Source: Loktanella sp. IMCC34160
GTDB taxonomy: Bacteria > Pseudomonadota > Alphaproteobacteria > Rhodobacterales > Rhodobacteraceae
Length of the DNA stretch: 64,000 nt
Direction: 5' to 3'
NCBI RefSeq assembly: GCF_004145845.1
Contig: NZ_SELP01000002.1
Coordinates: forward strand, 124,001 to 188,000
Notes under the pieces: generated by a model
Databases searched by the model: none
What the model was told of the DNA's origin: nothing
Seen by the model: only the letters and a program-made list of their open reading frames with translations
Position numbers and translations under genes: made by a program
Shown: positions 35,066 to 44,567 of the stretch, one piece after another
How positions within the stretch are numbered: position 1 is the stretch's first letter
Layout of the letters: every line of letters begins with the position of its first letter

Positions 35066-36160
35066 ATGGGAACCGATTACGTCATCATCGGAGGAGGGGT
35101 CGTCGGCCTCTCGGTCGCCTGGGGGCTGCTCAAGCGCGGCCACACGGTGACCGTTCTGGATGGCGACGATGGGTCGTTTCGGGCCAGCCGCGGGAACTTC
35201 GGTCTGGTCTGGGTTCAGTCCAAAGGGATGAAGCAGCCGCGCTATGCGCAATGGTCGCAGACCTCTGCCGCGGCATGGGCCGACTATGCCGCCGAATTGC
35301 AGGATGCCACCGGCCACGATCTGGGCCTTGAACAGCGCGGCGGCTATGACCTGCATTTTTCAGAAGAGACCCTGCAGGAGACCGTCGATCAATACGAGGT
35401 GTTGAAGGCCAAACTGGGCGGGGATTACCCCTACGAGGTTCTGGGCCACAACGCCCTGCGCAAGGAAGAACCGCATATCGGGCCAAAGGTCGTTGGCGCG
35501 ATCCTGCATCATCAGGACGGTCACGCGAACCCGCTGCGCCTGTTGCTGGCGCTGGCCGACGATGTGCGGCGCATGGGTGGGCGGGTGCTGACCGGCAAGA
35601 CCGTCACCGATGTCTCGAAACCGGATGGGTTCCGCGTGACCTGTGCCGATGGGACGATCGTCGAAGGCGGCAAGGTGGTTCTGTCCGCGGGGCTGGGCGC
35701 GATGCAGCTGGGTCCCAAACTGGGCTTCAGGGCGCCAATCCGGCCGCAGCGCGGGCAGGTCTTGATCACCGAAAAACTGCCCAAGATCATCAATCGCCCT
35801 TCGCTCATTGCCCGTCAAGTCGACGAGGGCGGCATCCAGATCGGCGCAACCAATGAAGAGGTCGGACTGGACGACAGCGTGACCCAGACGGGGTTGTCTG
35901 GCCTCGCCGCCGAAGCGATTGCAGCCTATCCGATCCTTGGTCGCGCCCAACTGGTCCGCAGCTGGGGTGCGCTGCGGGTTCTGTCGCCCGATGGCCTGCC
36001 GATCTATCAGCAAAGCGCCGAGATGCCGGGGGCCTATCTTGTCACCTGTCACAGCGGCATCACCCTGTCGGCGGCTCACGCCCGGCTTTTGCCTGACTGG
36101 CTGGACGGCACCGCCGCCGCCCCGGATCTGGAGGTCTTCAGTGAAGCCCGCTTTTCATGA
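35066..36160 (+). CDS. FAD-dependent DAO-type oxidase subunit
   Basis: 364 residues of the DAO family: YVIIGGGVVGLSVAWGL at the N-terminus, SRGNFGLVWVQ after it, and a C-terminal flavin region TCHSGITLSAAHA. With the next two genes it makes the three-part arrangement of opine oxidases, D-hydroxyproline dehydrogenase and HcnABC, in which this subunit oxidises the amine. The frame extends upstream through dctP, but the start at 35066 follows GGGGCAGGGC. Confidence 0.85.
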   Translation: MGTDYVIIGGGVVGLSVAWGLLKRGHTVTVLDGDDGSFRASRGNFGLVWVQSKGMKQPRYAQWSQTSAAAWADYAAELQDATGHDLGLEQRGGYDLHFSEETLQETVDQYEVLKAKLGGDYPYEVLGHNALRKEEPHIGPKVVGAILHHQDGHANPLRLLLALADDVRRMGGRVLTGKTVTDVSKPDGFRVTCADGTIVEGGKVVLSAGLGAMQLGPKLGFRAPIRPQRGQVLITEKLPKIINRPSLIARQVDEGGIQIGATNEEVGLDDSVTQTGLSGLAAEAIAAYPILGRAQLVRSWGALRVLSPDGLPIYQQSAEMPGAYLVTCHSGITLSAAHARLLPDWLDGTAAAPDLEVFSEARFS

Positions 36161-36437
36161 AATCGACCCCGCGCCGGTGCGGGTCGCCGTCCGTTTCGAC
36201 GGGCAGGAGTTGTTGCTGCCCGAAGGCGCGAACCTTGCCGCGTCGCTTTTGGCGGCTGGGATCGTGTCCTTGCGGGACACGCCGGTCAGCGGGGCGCCCC
36301 GCGCACCCTTTTGCATGATGGGCACCTGTTTCGATTGCCTTGTGCAGATCGACGGTGTGACCCGGCAGGCCTGCATGACCGAGGTCGCCGAAGGGATGGA
36401 AATTACCCGCCCGACACGGGAGGCGGCGGATGATTGA
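36141..36437 (+). CDS. 2Fe-2S ferredoxin-like oxidase subunit
   Basis: 98 residues with the plant-type 2Fe-2S motif C58-x4-C63-x2-C66-x11-C78. In related oxidases this small subunit carries electrons between the two flavoproteins. GTG 36141 is chosen because CTGGAGG lies just before it; the gene overlaps the end of the previous one by 20 bases and the next by 8. All four cysteines are intact. Confidence 0.85.
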   Translation: MKPAFHEIDPAPVRVAVRFDGQELLLPEGANLAASLLAAGIVSLRDTPVSGAPRAPFCMMGTCFDCLVQIDGVTRQACMTEVAEGMEITRPTREAADD

Positions 36438-37821
36438 CTTGGCGATCATCGGGGCCGGTCCTGCCGGCATGGCCGCCGCGGCCGAGGCGGCGGGCAGGGG
36501 CCTGTCGGTCTGCGTGCTGGATGAACAGGCGCGGCCCGGGGGCCAGATCTATCGCGATGTTGACCGGGCGGCGGGGACGCTCGGCGCGATCCTTGGTCCG
36601 GACTATGCCCATGGGGCGACCCTGAGCGGGGCGCTGCGCGACAGCGCCGCCCGGCATGTGACCGGTGCCGTGGTTTGGGCCATCGAGACGGATGACGCGG
36701 GGTTCACCGTGAACTACACCCGCGACGGGGCGTCGGCGCAGATCCGGGCCGGGCGCATCCTGCTGGCGACCGGGGCGCTGGAACGGCCCATGCCGCTGCC
36801 GGGCTGGACCCTGCCGGGGGTGATGACCGCCGGGGCGGCGCAGATCCTGCTGAAGCAATCGGGGATCGTGGCGGACCGGGCGGTGCTGGTCGGTTCCGGC
36901 CCGCTTTTGTACCTGATCGCGGCGCAGATGGTGCGGGCGGGCACCCCGCCGCTGGCGCTGGTCGAAACCCCGGCGCGGGGCGATTTCGCGGGTGCGCTGC
37001 GGCATCTGGGGGGCGCCTTGCGCGGCTGGCGATACCTGATGAAGGGCGCGGGCCTTCTGGCCGCGATCCGGCGGGCGGGCGTGCCCCGTTATCGCGCCGC
37101 GACTGAGATTTACATCGAAGGCATGGACCGGGCCACGGCGGTCCGGTTCCGCGCCGGCGGGCAGGACCATCGGATCGGCTGCGACACGGTCCTGCTGCAT
37201 CAGGGCGTTGTGCCAAACACACAGGCCGCGCGGTCCATCGGCGTGCCGCATCTGTGGGACGATCAGCAACGCTGCTTTTCGCCGGTCGTCGATACATGGG
37301 GCGGAACCGCGGTGCCGGGCGTCTTTCTTGCGGGGGACGGGGCCGGGATCGGCGGCGCGAAACTGGCCGAGGTCGCGGGCCGGATCACGGCGCTGGCCAT
37401 CGCGGCCGAGGCCGGGTGGATCACCCCGGCAGAGCGGGACCGCGACGCCGCGCCCTTGATGGCCGCGCGCCGGGCCGAAGGGGCGGTGCGCCCCTTCCTG
37501 GATGCGGCCTATCCGCCCGCAGCCGCGCCGATTGCCGATGACACCATCGTTTGCCGGTGCGAGGAGGTTACCGCCGGGGCGATCCGTGGCTATGCCAAGT
37601 TGGGCTGCACCGGCCCTAATCAGGCCAAGGCCTTCGGCCGGGCTGGGATGGGTCCCTGTCAGGGCCGATATTGCGGGCTGACGGTTACCGCGCTTTTAGC
37701 CGAGGCGACGGGGCAGACCGAGGACGAGACCGGATACTACCGCATCCGGCCGCCCCTCAAGCCCGTGACGCTGGCCGAACTGGCGGCAATGGATGCCCCG
37801 CACAAGGACGCGGCAGAATAG
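36430..37821 (+). CDS. FAD/NAD(P)-binding oxidase subunit with BFD-type 2Fe-2S domain
   Basis: 463 residues: a pyridine-nucleotide-disulfide-type flavoprotein ([17 protein letters not shown] at the N-terminus, second dinucleotide motif [13 protein letters not shown]) followed by a BFD-like iron-sulfur domain with C375, C377, C410 and C415. This is the architecture of the alpha subunit of nopaline/octopine oxidase, HcnB and D-hydroxyproline dehydrogenase. It should pass electrons to quinones or another acceptor. Confidence 0.85.
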   Translation: MIDLAIIGAGPAGMAAAAEAAGRGLSVCVLDEQARPGGQIYRDVDRAAGTLGAILGPDYAHGATLSGALRDSAARHVTGAVVWAIETDDAGFTVNYTRDGASAQIRAGRILLATGALERPMPLPGWTLPGVMTAGAAQILLKQSGIVADRAVLVGSGPLLYLIAAQMVRAGTPPLALVETPARGDFAGALRHLGGALRGWRYLMKGAGLLAAIRRAGVPRYRAATEIYIEGMDRATAVRFRAGGQDHRIGCDTVLLHQGVVPNTQAARSIGVPHLWDDQQRCFSPVVDTWGGTAVPGVFLAGDGAGIGGAKLAEVAGRITALAIAAEAGWITPAERDRDAAPLMAARRAEGAVRPFLDAAYPPAAAPIADDTIVCRCEEVTAGAIRGYAKLGCTGPNQAKAFGRAGMGPCQGRYCGLTVTALLAEATGQTEDETGYYRIRPPLKPVTLAELAAMDAPHKDAAE

Positions 37822-37831
37822 GAGTTTCGCG

Positions 37832-38176
37832 ATGATCGAACGGATCGACACGGGCGAACGGATGAGCAAGATCGTCAAGCACAATGGCGTCGCCTACCTG
37901 TGCGGGCAGGTCGGGGCAGGCGACAACGTGGCTGAACAAACCCGCGATTGCCTGTCCAGGGTCGAGGCACTGCTGGCGCGGGCCGGGTCTGGCCCGGACC
38001 GGATGTTGCAAGCCATCGTCTGGCTGGCTGACATGGCCGATTTCGCCGAGATGAATGCGGTTTGGGACGCATGGGTGCCGGCAGGCCACGCCCCGGCGCG
38101 CGCCTGCGGCGAGGCGAAGCTGGCCCGCCCCGAGTTGAAGGTCGAGATCATCGTCACCGCCGCCTATGACGGCTAG
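37832..38176 (+). CDS. RidA-family enamine/imine deaminase
   Basis: 114 residues of the RidA/YjgF family. RidA proteins hydrolyse reactive imines to ketones, releasing ammonia, and the catalytic arginine position is present in [18 protein letters not shown]. Its place directly after an amine-oxidising enzyme suggests it clears the imine that the oxidase makes. AGGAG lies before the ATG. Confidence 0.88.
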   Translation: MIERIDTGERMSKIVKHNGVAYLCGQVGAGDNVAEQTRDCLSRVEALLARAGSGPDRMLQAIVWLADMADFAEMNAVWDAWVPAGHAPARACGEAKLARPELKVEIIVTAAYDG

Positions 38177-38178
38177 AC

Positions 38179-38206
38179 CGCCCGCCCGTGGTAATCCGGG
38201 CAGGCG
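38179..38206. terminator. Bidirectional hairpin between convergent operons
   Basis: Arms CGCCCGCCCG (38179-38188) and CGGGCAGGCG (38197-38206) pair at 9 of 10 positions with an 8-base loop. It lies 3 bases past the RidA stop and 10 bases before the end of the convergent alcohol dehydrogenase gene. No T-run is present. Confidence 0.4.
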
Positions 38207-38215
38207 CGCGTTGGC

Positions 38216-39361
38216 CTAGAGCACCTCTTCGAACAGCGCCCGGACGTTCGCTTCGGTGAGGGTGACGGGGTTTCCGCCGCAGCTTGGGTCGGACAGCGCC
38301 CCTTTGACCAGCCGGTCCATGTCCGGGTCGGTTACCCCAAGGTCCGACATCCGTTTCGGGATACCGAGGCTGTCGTTGAACCGGTCCACGAAGGCGCAGA
38401 ACCCGTCAAAGCCGCCGTCGACTCCCAGATAGCCCGCGACCGCGTCGAACCGGCCCCGGATCGCATCCGCGTTCAGCCGCAGAACCGCGGGCATGCAGAC
38501 GGCGTTGGTGGTGCCGTGGTGGGTGTGGTGCATGGCGCCGATGGGGTGGGACAGCGCGTGGATCGCGCCGAGACCCTTCTGGAAGGCCGTGGCCCCCATC
38601 ATCGCCGCAGACATCATATTGGCGCGGGCCTCGAGGTCGGTGGGGGTGGCATAGGCGCGGGGCAGATTGTCGATCACCAGCCGCATCCCTTCCACCGCGA
38701 TCCCCTGGCTCATCGGGTGGTAATGCGGGCTGGAGAACGCCTCGACGCAATGGGCGAAGGCGTCCAGCCCGGTGCCCGCGGTGATGAAGGCGGGCATGCC
38801 CACGGTCAGTTCCGGGTCGGCGATGACGACCGAGGGCAGGACCTTGGGGTGGAAGATGATCTTCTTCTCGGCGGTTTCCGAATTGGTCAGCACGCTGGCG
38901 CGCCCGACCTCGGACCCGGTCCCGGCAGTGGTCGGCACGGCGACGTTGGGATAGATTGCGCCAGCGTCCGCGCGGGTCCACCAATCGCCGATATCTTCGA
39001 AGTCCCAGACCGGGCGGGTCTGACCGGCCATGAAGGCGATCATCTTGCCAAGATCAAGGCCCGACCCGCCGCCAAAGGCGACCACGCCATCGTGGCCACC
39101 GTCGCGGAAGGCCGCGACCCCGGCGGCAAGGTTCTTTTCATTGGGGTTGGGGTCCACATCGGCAAAAAGCGCCCGGCCCATACCCGCGCCCTCCAGCACG
39201 TCAAGCGCGGTCTGGGTGACGGGCAGGGCGGCCAGCCCCCGGTCGGTGACCAGAAGCGGGCGGCTGATCCCGGCGGCCTTGCAGGCCTCGGCCAATTCCT
39301 TGATCCGGCCCGCGCCAAAGCGGATCGCGGTGGGGTAAGACCAATTCGCGGTTGGGCTCAT
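38216..39361 (-). CDS. Iron-containing (type III) alcohol dehydrogenase
   Basis: 381 residues with the Fe-ADH pattern: FGGGSGLDLGKMIA for NAD, TTAGTGSEVGR, and the metal histidines in DAFAHCVEAF and HALSHPIGAMHHTHHG. Such enzymes interconvert an alcohol and an aldehyde. The start overlaps the aldehyde dehydrogenase stop by 4 bases (ATGA), so both belong to one operon led by the glutamine-synthetase-like gene. Confidence 0.92.
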   Translation of the reverse strand: MSPTANWSYPTAIRFGAGRIKELAEACKAAGISRPLLVTDRGLAALPVTQTALDVLEGAGMGRALFADVDPNPNEKNLAAGVAAFRDGGHDGVVAFGGGSGLDLGKMIAFMAGQTRPVWDFEDIGDWWTRADAGAIYPNVAVPTTAGTGSEVGRASVLTNSETAEKKIIFHPKVLPSVVIADPELTVGMPAFITAGTGLDAFAHCVEAFSSPHYHPMSQGIAVEGMRLVIDNLPRAYATPTDLEARANMMSAAMMGATAFQKGLGAIHALSHPIGAMHHTHHGTTNAVCMPAVLRLNADAIRGRFDAVAGYLGVDGGFDGFCAFVDRFNDSLGIPKRMSDLGVTDPDMDRLVKGALSDPSCGGNPVTLTEANVRALFEEVL

Positions 39362-40737
39362 GTCGTGACTTTCTTCAGATGATAGGATTTCGGACGGGTC
39401 AGGTTCTGGTAGCCGATGACGGACAATCCGCCGCCCCGGCCGGTGTTCTTGCAGCCGGTCCAGCACAGGCCCGGATCAAGGTAGTCGGCCCGGTTCATGA
39501 ATACGGTGCCGGTCTCAACCCGGTCGCCGACGCGCATCGCCCGCTCCAGATCGGACGTCCAGAGGCTGGCGGTCAGGCCGAATTCGCTGTCGTTCATCAG
39601 GGCGACGGCCTCGTCGTCCGAGGACACCTTCATGATGCCGACGACCGGTCCAAAGCTTTCGTCGCGCATGACCCGCATGTCGTGGGTGACATTGGTCAGG
39701 ATCTGCGGGGTCAGATAGGCCCCGCCGTCGTCTTCGGCGAAGGTGGGGATATGGGCCACGGCGCCATCGGCCACGGCCTCGGCGATCTGGGCGCGGACCT
39801 CGGCGGCAAAGCGGGTGTTGGCCATCGGGCCGATGGTGGTGTCGGGGTCCAGCGGGTTGCCCAGCCTGTAGCCCTTCACCAGCGCCACGGCCTTGTCGAC
39901 GAAGGCGTCATACAGGCTTTCGTGCACATAGATCCGTTCGATCCCGCAGCAGCACTGCCCGGCGTTATACATGGCCGCGTCGACCAGCGTGTCCACGGCG
40001 GCGTCCAGATCGGCATCGTCCATGACATAGCCCGGATCCTTGCCGCCCAGTTCGGTGCCGACCCCAGTGAAGGTGCCCGCCGCCGCCCGTTCCATCGCGG
40101 CCCCACCGCCGACGGACCCGGTGAAGTTGACGAAGTCGAACGCCCGGTCCGCGATCAGCGCGGAGGTGGTGTCATGGTCAAGGAAGACGTTCTGGAAGAC
40201 GTCCTCGGGCACCCCCGCAGACTGGAAGGCGCGGGCCATGCGTTCGCCCACCAGAAGGGTCTGGGTCGCGTGTTTCAAAACCACCGTATTGCCCGCGATC
40301 AGGGCCGGGGCGACCGTGTTGATCGCGGTCATATAGGGATAGTTCCAGGGGGCCACGACAAGAACGACCCCATGCGGCACCCGGCGGATATAGCGCTTGA
40401 AGGTCGCGTCTTCGCCCACCTCGATATCGGCCAGCGCGGTTTCCGCGATCTCGGCCATATAAGTGGCCCGTTCGTTGAAGCCACCGAATTCGCCGCCATA
40501 GCGGACCGGGCGGCCCATCATATGCGCCAGTTCGGGGACGATCTCGTCGTTCATCGCGCCCACGGCGGCAACCCCGGCCAGAACCAGCGCGATCCGCTCG
40601 GTCAGAGGGCGGGCGGCCCAATCGGCCTGTGCGGCGCGGGCGCGGTCGGCGGCGGCGCGTGCCTGATCCGGGGACAGGCTGTCCCGTTCGGCATAGACCG
40701 ATCCGTCGATCGGAGAGATACAGCGAAGCGTTGTCAT
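39358..40737 (-). CDS. NAD(P)-dependent aldehyde dehydrogenase
   Basis: 459-residue aldehyde dehydrogenase: active-site Glu in ELGGKDP, the catalytic Cys within GQCCCGIERIYV, and the cofactor region APWNYPY. Oxidises an aldehyde to an acid. Its gene is between the Fe-ADH and the glutamine-synthetase-like gene with 4-base overlaps on both sides. In a gamma-glutamyl route it would oxidise a gamma-glutamyl-amino-aldehyde; this is inferred. Confidence 0.93.
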   Translation of the reverse strand: MTTLRCISPIDGSVYAERDSLSPDQARAAADRARAAQADWAARPLTERIALVLAGVAAVGAMNDEIVPELAHMMGRPVRYGGEFGGFNERATYMAEIAETALADIEVGEDATFKRYIRRVPHGVVLVVAPWNYPYMTAINTVAPALIAGNTVVLKHATQTLLVGERMARAFQSAGVPEDVFQNVFLDHDTTSALIADRAFDFVNFTGSVGGGAAMERAAAGTFTGVGTELGGKDPGYVMDDADLDAAVDTLVDAAMYNAGQCCCGIERIYVHESLYDAFVDKAVALVKGYRLGNPLDPDTTIGPMANTRFAAEVRAQIAEAVADGAVAHIPTFAEDDGGAYLTPQILTNVTHDMRVMRDESFGPVVGIMKVSSDDEAVALMNDSEFGLTASLWTSDLERAMRVGDRVETGTVFMNRADYLDPGLCWTGCKNTGRGGGLSVIGYQNLTRPKSYHLKKVTT

Positions 40738-42083
40738 GCTTTTTCAAGCCCTCTGGCAATTTCGTAGTCGGTGACCACGCGGTTGAACTCTTCCAGCTCC
40801 CATTCAGCGGCGCGGGTGTAATGGGTGATCACGGCCTCGCCAAAAGCCTCTTTCAGCATCTCGGATCCCATCATCGCATCGCGCGCGTCGCGCAGGGTCA
40901 GGGGGATGCGGGCCGCCGCGCCGTCTTCATAGGCATCGCCCTTGAAGGGGGCGGGCAGGGGCAGCTTCTCCTCGATTCCTTTCAAGCCCGCGGCCAGCAT
41001 GGCGGCCTGTGCCAGATAGGGGTTCATATCCGCCCCCGGCACCCGGCATTCCACGCGCACGCCCTTTGTCCCGTCGCCGCACAGGCGGAAGGCCGCGGTG
41101 CGGTTGTCCACCGACCAGACCACCTGCGTCGGGGCGAAGGTGCCCTTGGCGAAGCGCTTGTAGCTGTTGACATAGGGGGCCATGAAATAGGTGTAATCGG
41201 CCGCGTATTTCAGCAGGCCCGCCATGTAGTGGTCCATCAGTTCGGACTTGGCAAGCGGGCGGTCGGGGTCGTGAAAGGCGTTCTTGCCATCCGACCAGAG
41301 CGACTGGTGCACATGGGCGGCGCTGCCGACGCGGTCATGGTGCCACTTGGGCAGGAAGGAGGCCGCCGCGCCGTTCAGATGCGCGATTTCCTTGATCCCA
41401 TGCTTGGCGATGGTGTGATGGTCGGCGGTGGCCAGCGCATCGGCGTATTTGATGTTCAGCTCTTCCTGACCCGCCTCGGCCTCGCCCTTGGACCCCTCGA
41501 CCGGGATGCCCATGGCCCGCAAGTGATTGCGGATCGGGCGCATGATCGGCTCTTCCTTGGAGGTCTGGAAGATGTGGTAATCCTCGTTGTAGTTCGAAAT
41601 CGGCTGCAGCTTGAACCCGTTCCGGGCGATCTCGTCATGGGTGCCCTGAAAAAGGAAAAACTCCAGCTCGGTCGCCATGATCGGGTCGAACCCCATGGCG
41701 CGGGCGCGGGCGACCTGACGTTTCAGCATCTCGCGCGGGGAATGGGGAACCGGGGCGTGGCTGTGGTGGTCCTGCACGTCGCAAAGGCACAGGGCGGTCC
41801 CGTCCAGCCAGGGCACCGGACGCAGGGTCGACAGGTCGGGCTTCATCACATAGTCGCCATAGCCGCCCCGCCAGCTGGTCGAGGCATAGCCATCCGGCGT
41901 GGCCATCGCCAGATCGGTCGCCAGCAGGTAGTTGCAGCAATGGGTTTCATCCTCGGCCATCTCCAGAAAAGCCTCGGCATGGAACCGTTTGCCCATCAGG
42001 CGGCCTTGCATGTCCACGATGCAGGTCAGGACCGTGTCGATCCGGCCTGCGGCGATCTGTGTCTTAAGCTCGTCAAAGGTCAT
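40734..42083 (-). CDS. Glutamine synthetase family, gamma-glutamylamine ligase type
   Basis: 449 residues with the glutamine synthetase catalytic core: metal motifs ELEFFLF and EAGQEELN, HVHQSLW, and the ATP/Glu region DNRTAAFR and VECRVPGAD. It is nearer PuuA-type gamma-glutamylpolyamine ligases than GlnA, and the adenylylation tyrosine loop of GlnA is not evident. Context with aldehyde and alcohol dehydrogenases suggests it glutamylates an amine or amino alcohol before oxidation. Confidence 0.8.
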   Translation of the reverse strand: MTFDELKTQIAAGRIDTVLTCIVDMQGRLMGKRFHAEAFLEMAEDETHCCNYLLATDLAMATPDGYASTSWRGGYGDYVMKPDLSTLRPVPWLDGTALCLCDVQDHHSHAPVPHSPREMLKRQVARARAMGFDPIMATELEFFLFQGTHDEIARNGFKLQPISNYNEDYHIFQTSKEEPIMRPIRNHLRAMGIPVEGSKGEAEAGQEELNIKYADALATADHHTIAKHGIKEIAHLNGAAASFLPKWHHDRVGSAAHVHQSLWSDGKNAFHDPDRPLAKSELMDHYMAGLLKYAADYTYFMAPYVNSYKRFAKGTFAPTQVVWSVDNRTAAFRLCGDGTKGVRVECRVPGADMNPYLAQAAMLAAGLKGIEEKLPLPAPFKGDAYEDGAAARIPLTLRDARDAMMGSEMLKEAFGEAVITHYTRAAEWELEEFNRVVTDYEIARGLEKA

Positions 42084-42382
42084 CTGTCACCGGTTCGGGT
42101 TGGGGCCGGGACAGGCAGACCCGGCAAATGGAATCAGTCGTCCCGCCGCGCGGGCCCTGTCAAAGCTTCTGCCGAGTTTCCGGATTTGACCAGCCTTCTT
42201 GACCGGATTTGCCCGAATTTGGGGGTGGTTTGCGTGTTTTTGCCCGAATGGGGTCGGAAGACTTGTGATGAGCGGCCGAAAACGGGTGCAGTTTGCCCGA
42301 CCTGTCGTGCCTCCTTTGCGCCTTTGACAAGACGGGGCCGGAATGGCACTTCGGCACTCCAGATGCAGGATGACACGACCCG
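42084..42382. other. Intergenic region with three TTGCCCGA direct repeats
   Basis: No gene is seen in these 299 bases between two divergent genes. TTGCCCGA occurs at 42209-42216, 42240-42247 and 42293-42300, the first two extended to TTGCCCGAAT; starts are 31 and 53 bases apart. A TTGACA at 42324-42329 is a possible -35 for dusA, but its -10 (CACTTC) is poor. The direct repeats may bind a regulator of the glutamine-synthetase-like operon. Confidence 0.4.
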
Positions 42383-43399
42383 ATGACCGGACCAACCCAG
42401 ACCAGACCGATGGACAGGGCCGCCGTGACCCGCGCGGCGCGGCTGTCGGTTGCGCCGATGATGGACTGGACGGACCGCCATTGCCGCTATCTGCATCGGC
42501 TATTGTCGCGCAACGCGCTTCTTTACACCGAGATGGTGACGGCCCCGGCGATCCTGCATGGCGACCGGGACCGGCTGTTGGCCTATGATCCGGCGGAACA
42601 CCCTGTGGCCCTGCAACTTGGCGGGTCCGATCCGGCAGAGCTTGCCGCGGCGGTGCAGGTCGCCAACGCCTACGGCTATGACGAGATCAACCTGAACGTC
42701 GGCTGCCCGTCGGACCGGGTGCAGTCCGGGGCCTTTGGCGCGGTGCTGATGAAATCGCCCGACCTTGTGGCCGACTGCGTCCGCGCCATGCAGGACGTGG
42801 CCGGGGCGGAGGTCACGGTGAAATGCCGGATCGGGGTCGATGAACAAAACCCCGAGGCGGTTCTGCCCGACTTCATCGAGAAGGTGGCCGCTGCGGGCTG
42901 TCGCCGGTTTGCAATCCACGCCCGCAAAGCCTGGCTGGAAGGGCTTAGCCCGAAAGAGAACCGGGACATCCCGCCGCTGGACTATGATCTGGTTCTGCGG
43001 ATGCGGGCGCGGTTCCCCGATTTGCACCTGTCGGTGAACGGCGGCATCACATCGCTGGATCAGGCCGAGGAATTTCTGGACGCCGGGATGGATGGGGTCA
43101 TGGTCGGGCGCGCGGCCTATCACCAGCCCTTCGACATTCTGGGCGCGGCGGACGCGCGGATCTGGGGGGACGGCGGGGCAGGGCGGACAGCCGAACAGGC
43201 CGCCCGCGACATGCTGCCCTATATCGAGGCGCATCTGTCGGCTGGCGGGCGGCTGAACCAGATCACAAGGCATATGCTGGGGCTGTTCGCCGGACGTCCG
43301 GGCGCGCGCGGCTGGCGGCGGCACCTGTCAGAAAACGCCCATCGGGACGGGGCCGGGCCCGAGGTGGTCGAGGCGGCGCTCGGTTTTGTCGAAATCTGA
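42383..43399 (+). CDS. dusA: tRNA-dihydrouridine synthase DusA
   Basis: 338-residue FMN enzyme that reduces uridines in the tRNA D-loop. The N-terminal SVAPMMDWTDRHCRY and YTEMVTAPAILHGD are typical of the DusA subfamily (U20/U20a), and the active-site cysteine is in NLNVGCPSDRVQSGAFGAVLM. ATG 42383 is taken; ATG 42410 in frame is possible. Confidence 0.93.
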   Translation: MTGPTQTRPMDRAAVTRAARLSVAPMMDWTDRHCRYLHRLLSRNALLYTEMVTAPAILHGDRDRLLAYDPAEHPVALQLGGSDPAELAAAVQVANAYGYDEINLNVGCPSDRVQSGAFGAVLMKSPDLVADCVRAMQDVAGAEVTVKCRIGVDEQNPEAVLPDFIEKVAAAGCRRFAIHARKAWLEGLSPKENRDIPPLDYDLVLRMRARFPDLHLSVNGGITSLDQAEEFLDAGMDGVMVGRAAYHQPFDILGAADARIWGDGGAGRTAEQAARDMLPYIEAHLSAGGRLNQITRHMLGLFAGRPGARGWRRHLSENAHRDGAGPEVVEAALGFVEI

Positions 43400-43731
43400 C
43401 GCGGATCGAAGGGTCTTCGCCATTCTCTTGGAAAACAGCGAAGGGCGACTTTGAGCCCAAGTTTGACGTTTAGCAGGAGGCCCATCGGCGGACCGCGGGA
43501 TGGCGATCAACGCCGGTGCTTTGCGCTTTATCTCTGCCACGCTCGCGCTCCGCATGAGCGATGCACCCAGTCCCGCAAAATCGCCAGCCCCGTGGGCGGT
43601 CTGGCGATGGGCCGGCACCTTCGGTGCTATTCGGCCCGGGCCAATGAATGGCCGTTTCGTCCTGCAAAGCGGAGGTTTGCCGGTTCGGGGCTTTGCATGG
43701 AGGGCCGCGAGAAAGGCCACCCCAGAAAAGA
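43400..43731. other. Gene-free stretch between dusA and rplY
   Basis: About 330 bases with no convincing gene on either strand. A 6-bp CTTCGC/GCGAAG pair at 43415-43443 may end dusA transcription. Several frames are open, but their products are Arg/Pro/Ala-rich and continue antisense into rplY, so I treat them as chance. Confidence 0.45.
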
Positions 43732-43755
43732 AAACGGGACCCGAAGGCCCCGTTT
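43728..43755 (-). terminator. Terminator of rplY
   Basis: Read on the minus strand, AAACGGGGCC-TTCG-GGTCCCGTTT (one mismatch in a 10-bp stem) at 43732-43755 is followed by TCTTTTC, 24 bases past the rplY stop codon. Confidence 0.75.
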
Positions 43756-43779
43756 CCAAAGATCAGGACTACCGGAGGA

Positions 43780-44409
43780 TTACTCCTCGGCGGCTTCTTC
43801 CTCAGCCTCTTCGCTCTCGTCGTTTTCTGCCGAACGCAGGCCCGACGGGGCGGAAATGTTGGCGATCACGAAGTTCCGGTCGATGGTCGGCTTGGCGCCG
43901 CTCGGCAGGGTCACGTCGTTGATGTGGATCACGTCGCCAACCTGCAGACCGGTCAGGTCGACAGTCACCGATTCCGGAATGTCGCCGGCCAGAACGTTCA
44001 GTTCCACCTCGGGACGAACGACGGTCAGAACGCCGCCCTTCTTGATGCCCGGAGCGGCCTTTTCGTTTTCGAACTCGACATGCACGAAGATGTTCACGCG
44101 GCTGGTGCGCTTCAGGCGCATCAGGTCGACGTGGGTCGGCAGGTCTTTGACGACATCGCGCTGCACGCCGCGGCAGATGACGCGGACGTCATCGTGGCCA
44201 TCAACCTTCAGGTTGAACAGGGTCGACAGGAAGCGACCGGCCTTGAGCTGCTTGAGCAGAGCGTTGAAAGGGATGTTGATCGGAAGCGGATCAGCGCCGC
44301 CACCGTATACAATGCCTGGTACGTCGCCGTTACGGCGAGCTTGACGAGCGGCCCCCTTGCCTGTCCCCGTCCGTACCGTGGCGTTCAGATCAGGGATCTC
44401 ACGAGCCAT
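43780..44409 (-). CDS. rplY: 50S ribosomal protein L25 (CTC type)
   Basis: Binds 5S rRNA in the large subunit. The 209 residues include the L25 domain ([18 protein letters not shown]) and the longer C-terminal TL5/CTC domain, ending in a very acidic tail ([15 protein letters not shown]). GGAGA lies before the ATG at 44409; the upstream open frame is not conserved. Confidence 0.95.
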   Translation of the reverse strand: MAREIPDLNATVRTGTGKGAARQARRNGDVPGIVYGGGADPLPINIPFNALLKQLKAGRFLSTLFNLKVDGHDDVRVICRGVQRDVVKDLPTHVDLMRLKRTSRVNIFVHVEFENEKAAPGIKKGGVLTVVRPEVELNVLAGDIPESVTVDLTGLQVGDVIHINDVTLPSGAKPTIDRNFVIANISAPSGLRSAENDESEEAEEEAAEE

Positions 44410-44567
44410 GGTTTTCTCCATTGGGTTATGGGCCGCCCTCCAAGGGTGTGCGACCCGGTAGAAGCCGCGCGTATAAGGCCGATTCCCCGGTTTGGGAAGG
44501 GCAAATGTTGCCGCGCGAAACCGAATGTGACTTGCCAAGGGGCTGTTTCCCGCCCAAGTCTCCGGCC

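Noticed and set aside
35066-37821. HcnABC hydrogen cyanide synthase
   Set aside because: Subunit architecture matches, but gene order (DAO, ferredoxin, FAD-BFD) and the company of TRAP and RidA genes fit amine catabolism better.
43500-43922. Plus-strand frame between dusA and rplY
   Set aside because: Starts in a gene-free stretch but runs antisense into rplY; no motif and no ribosome site.
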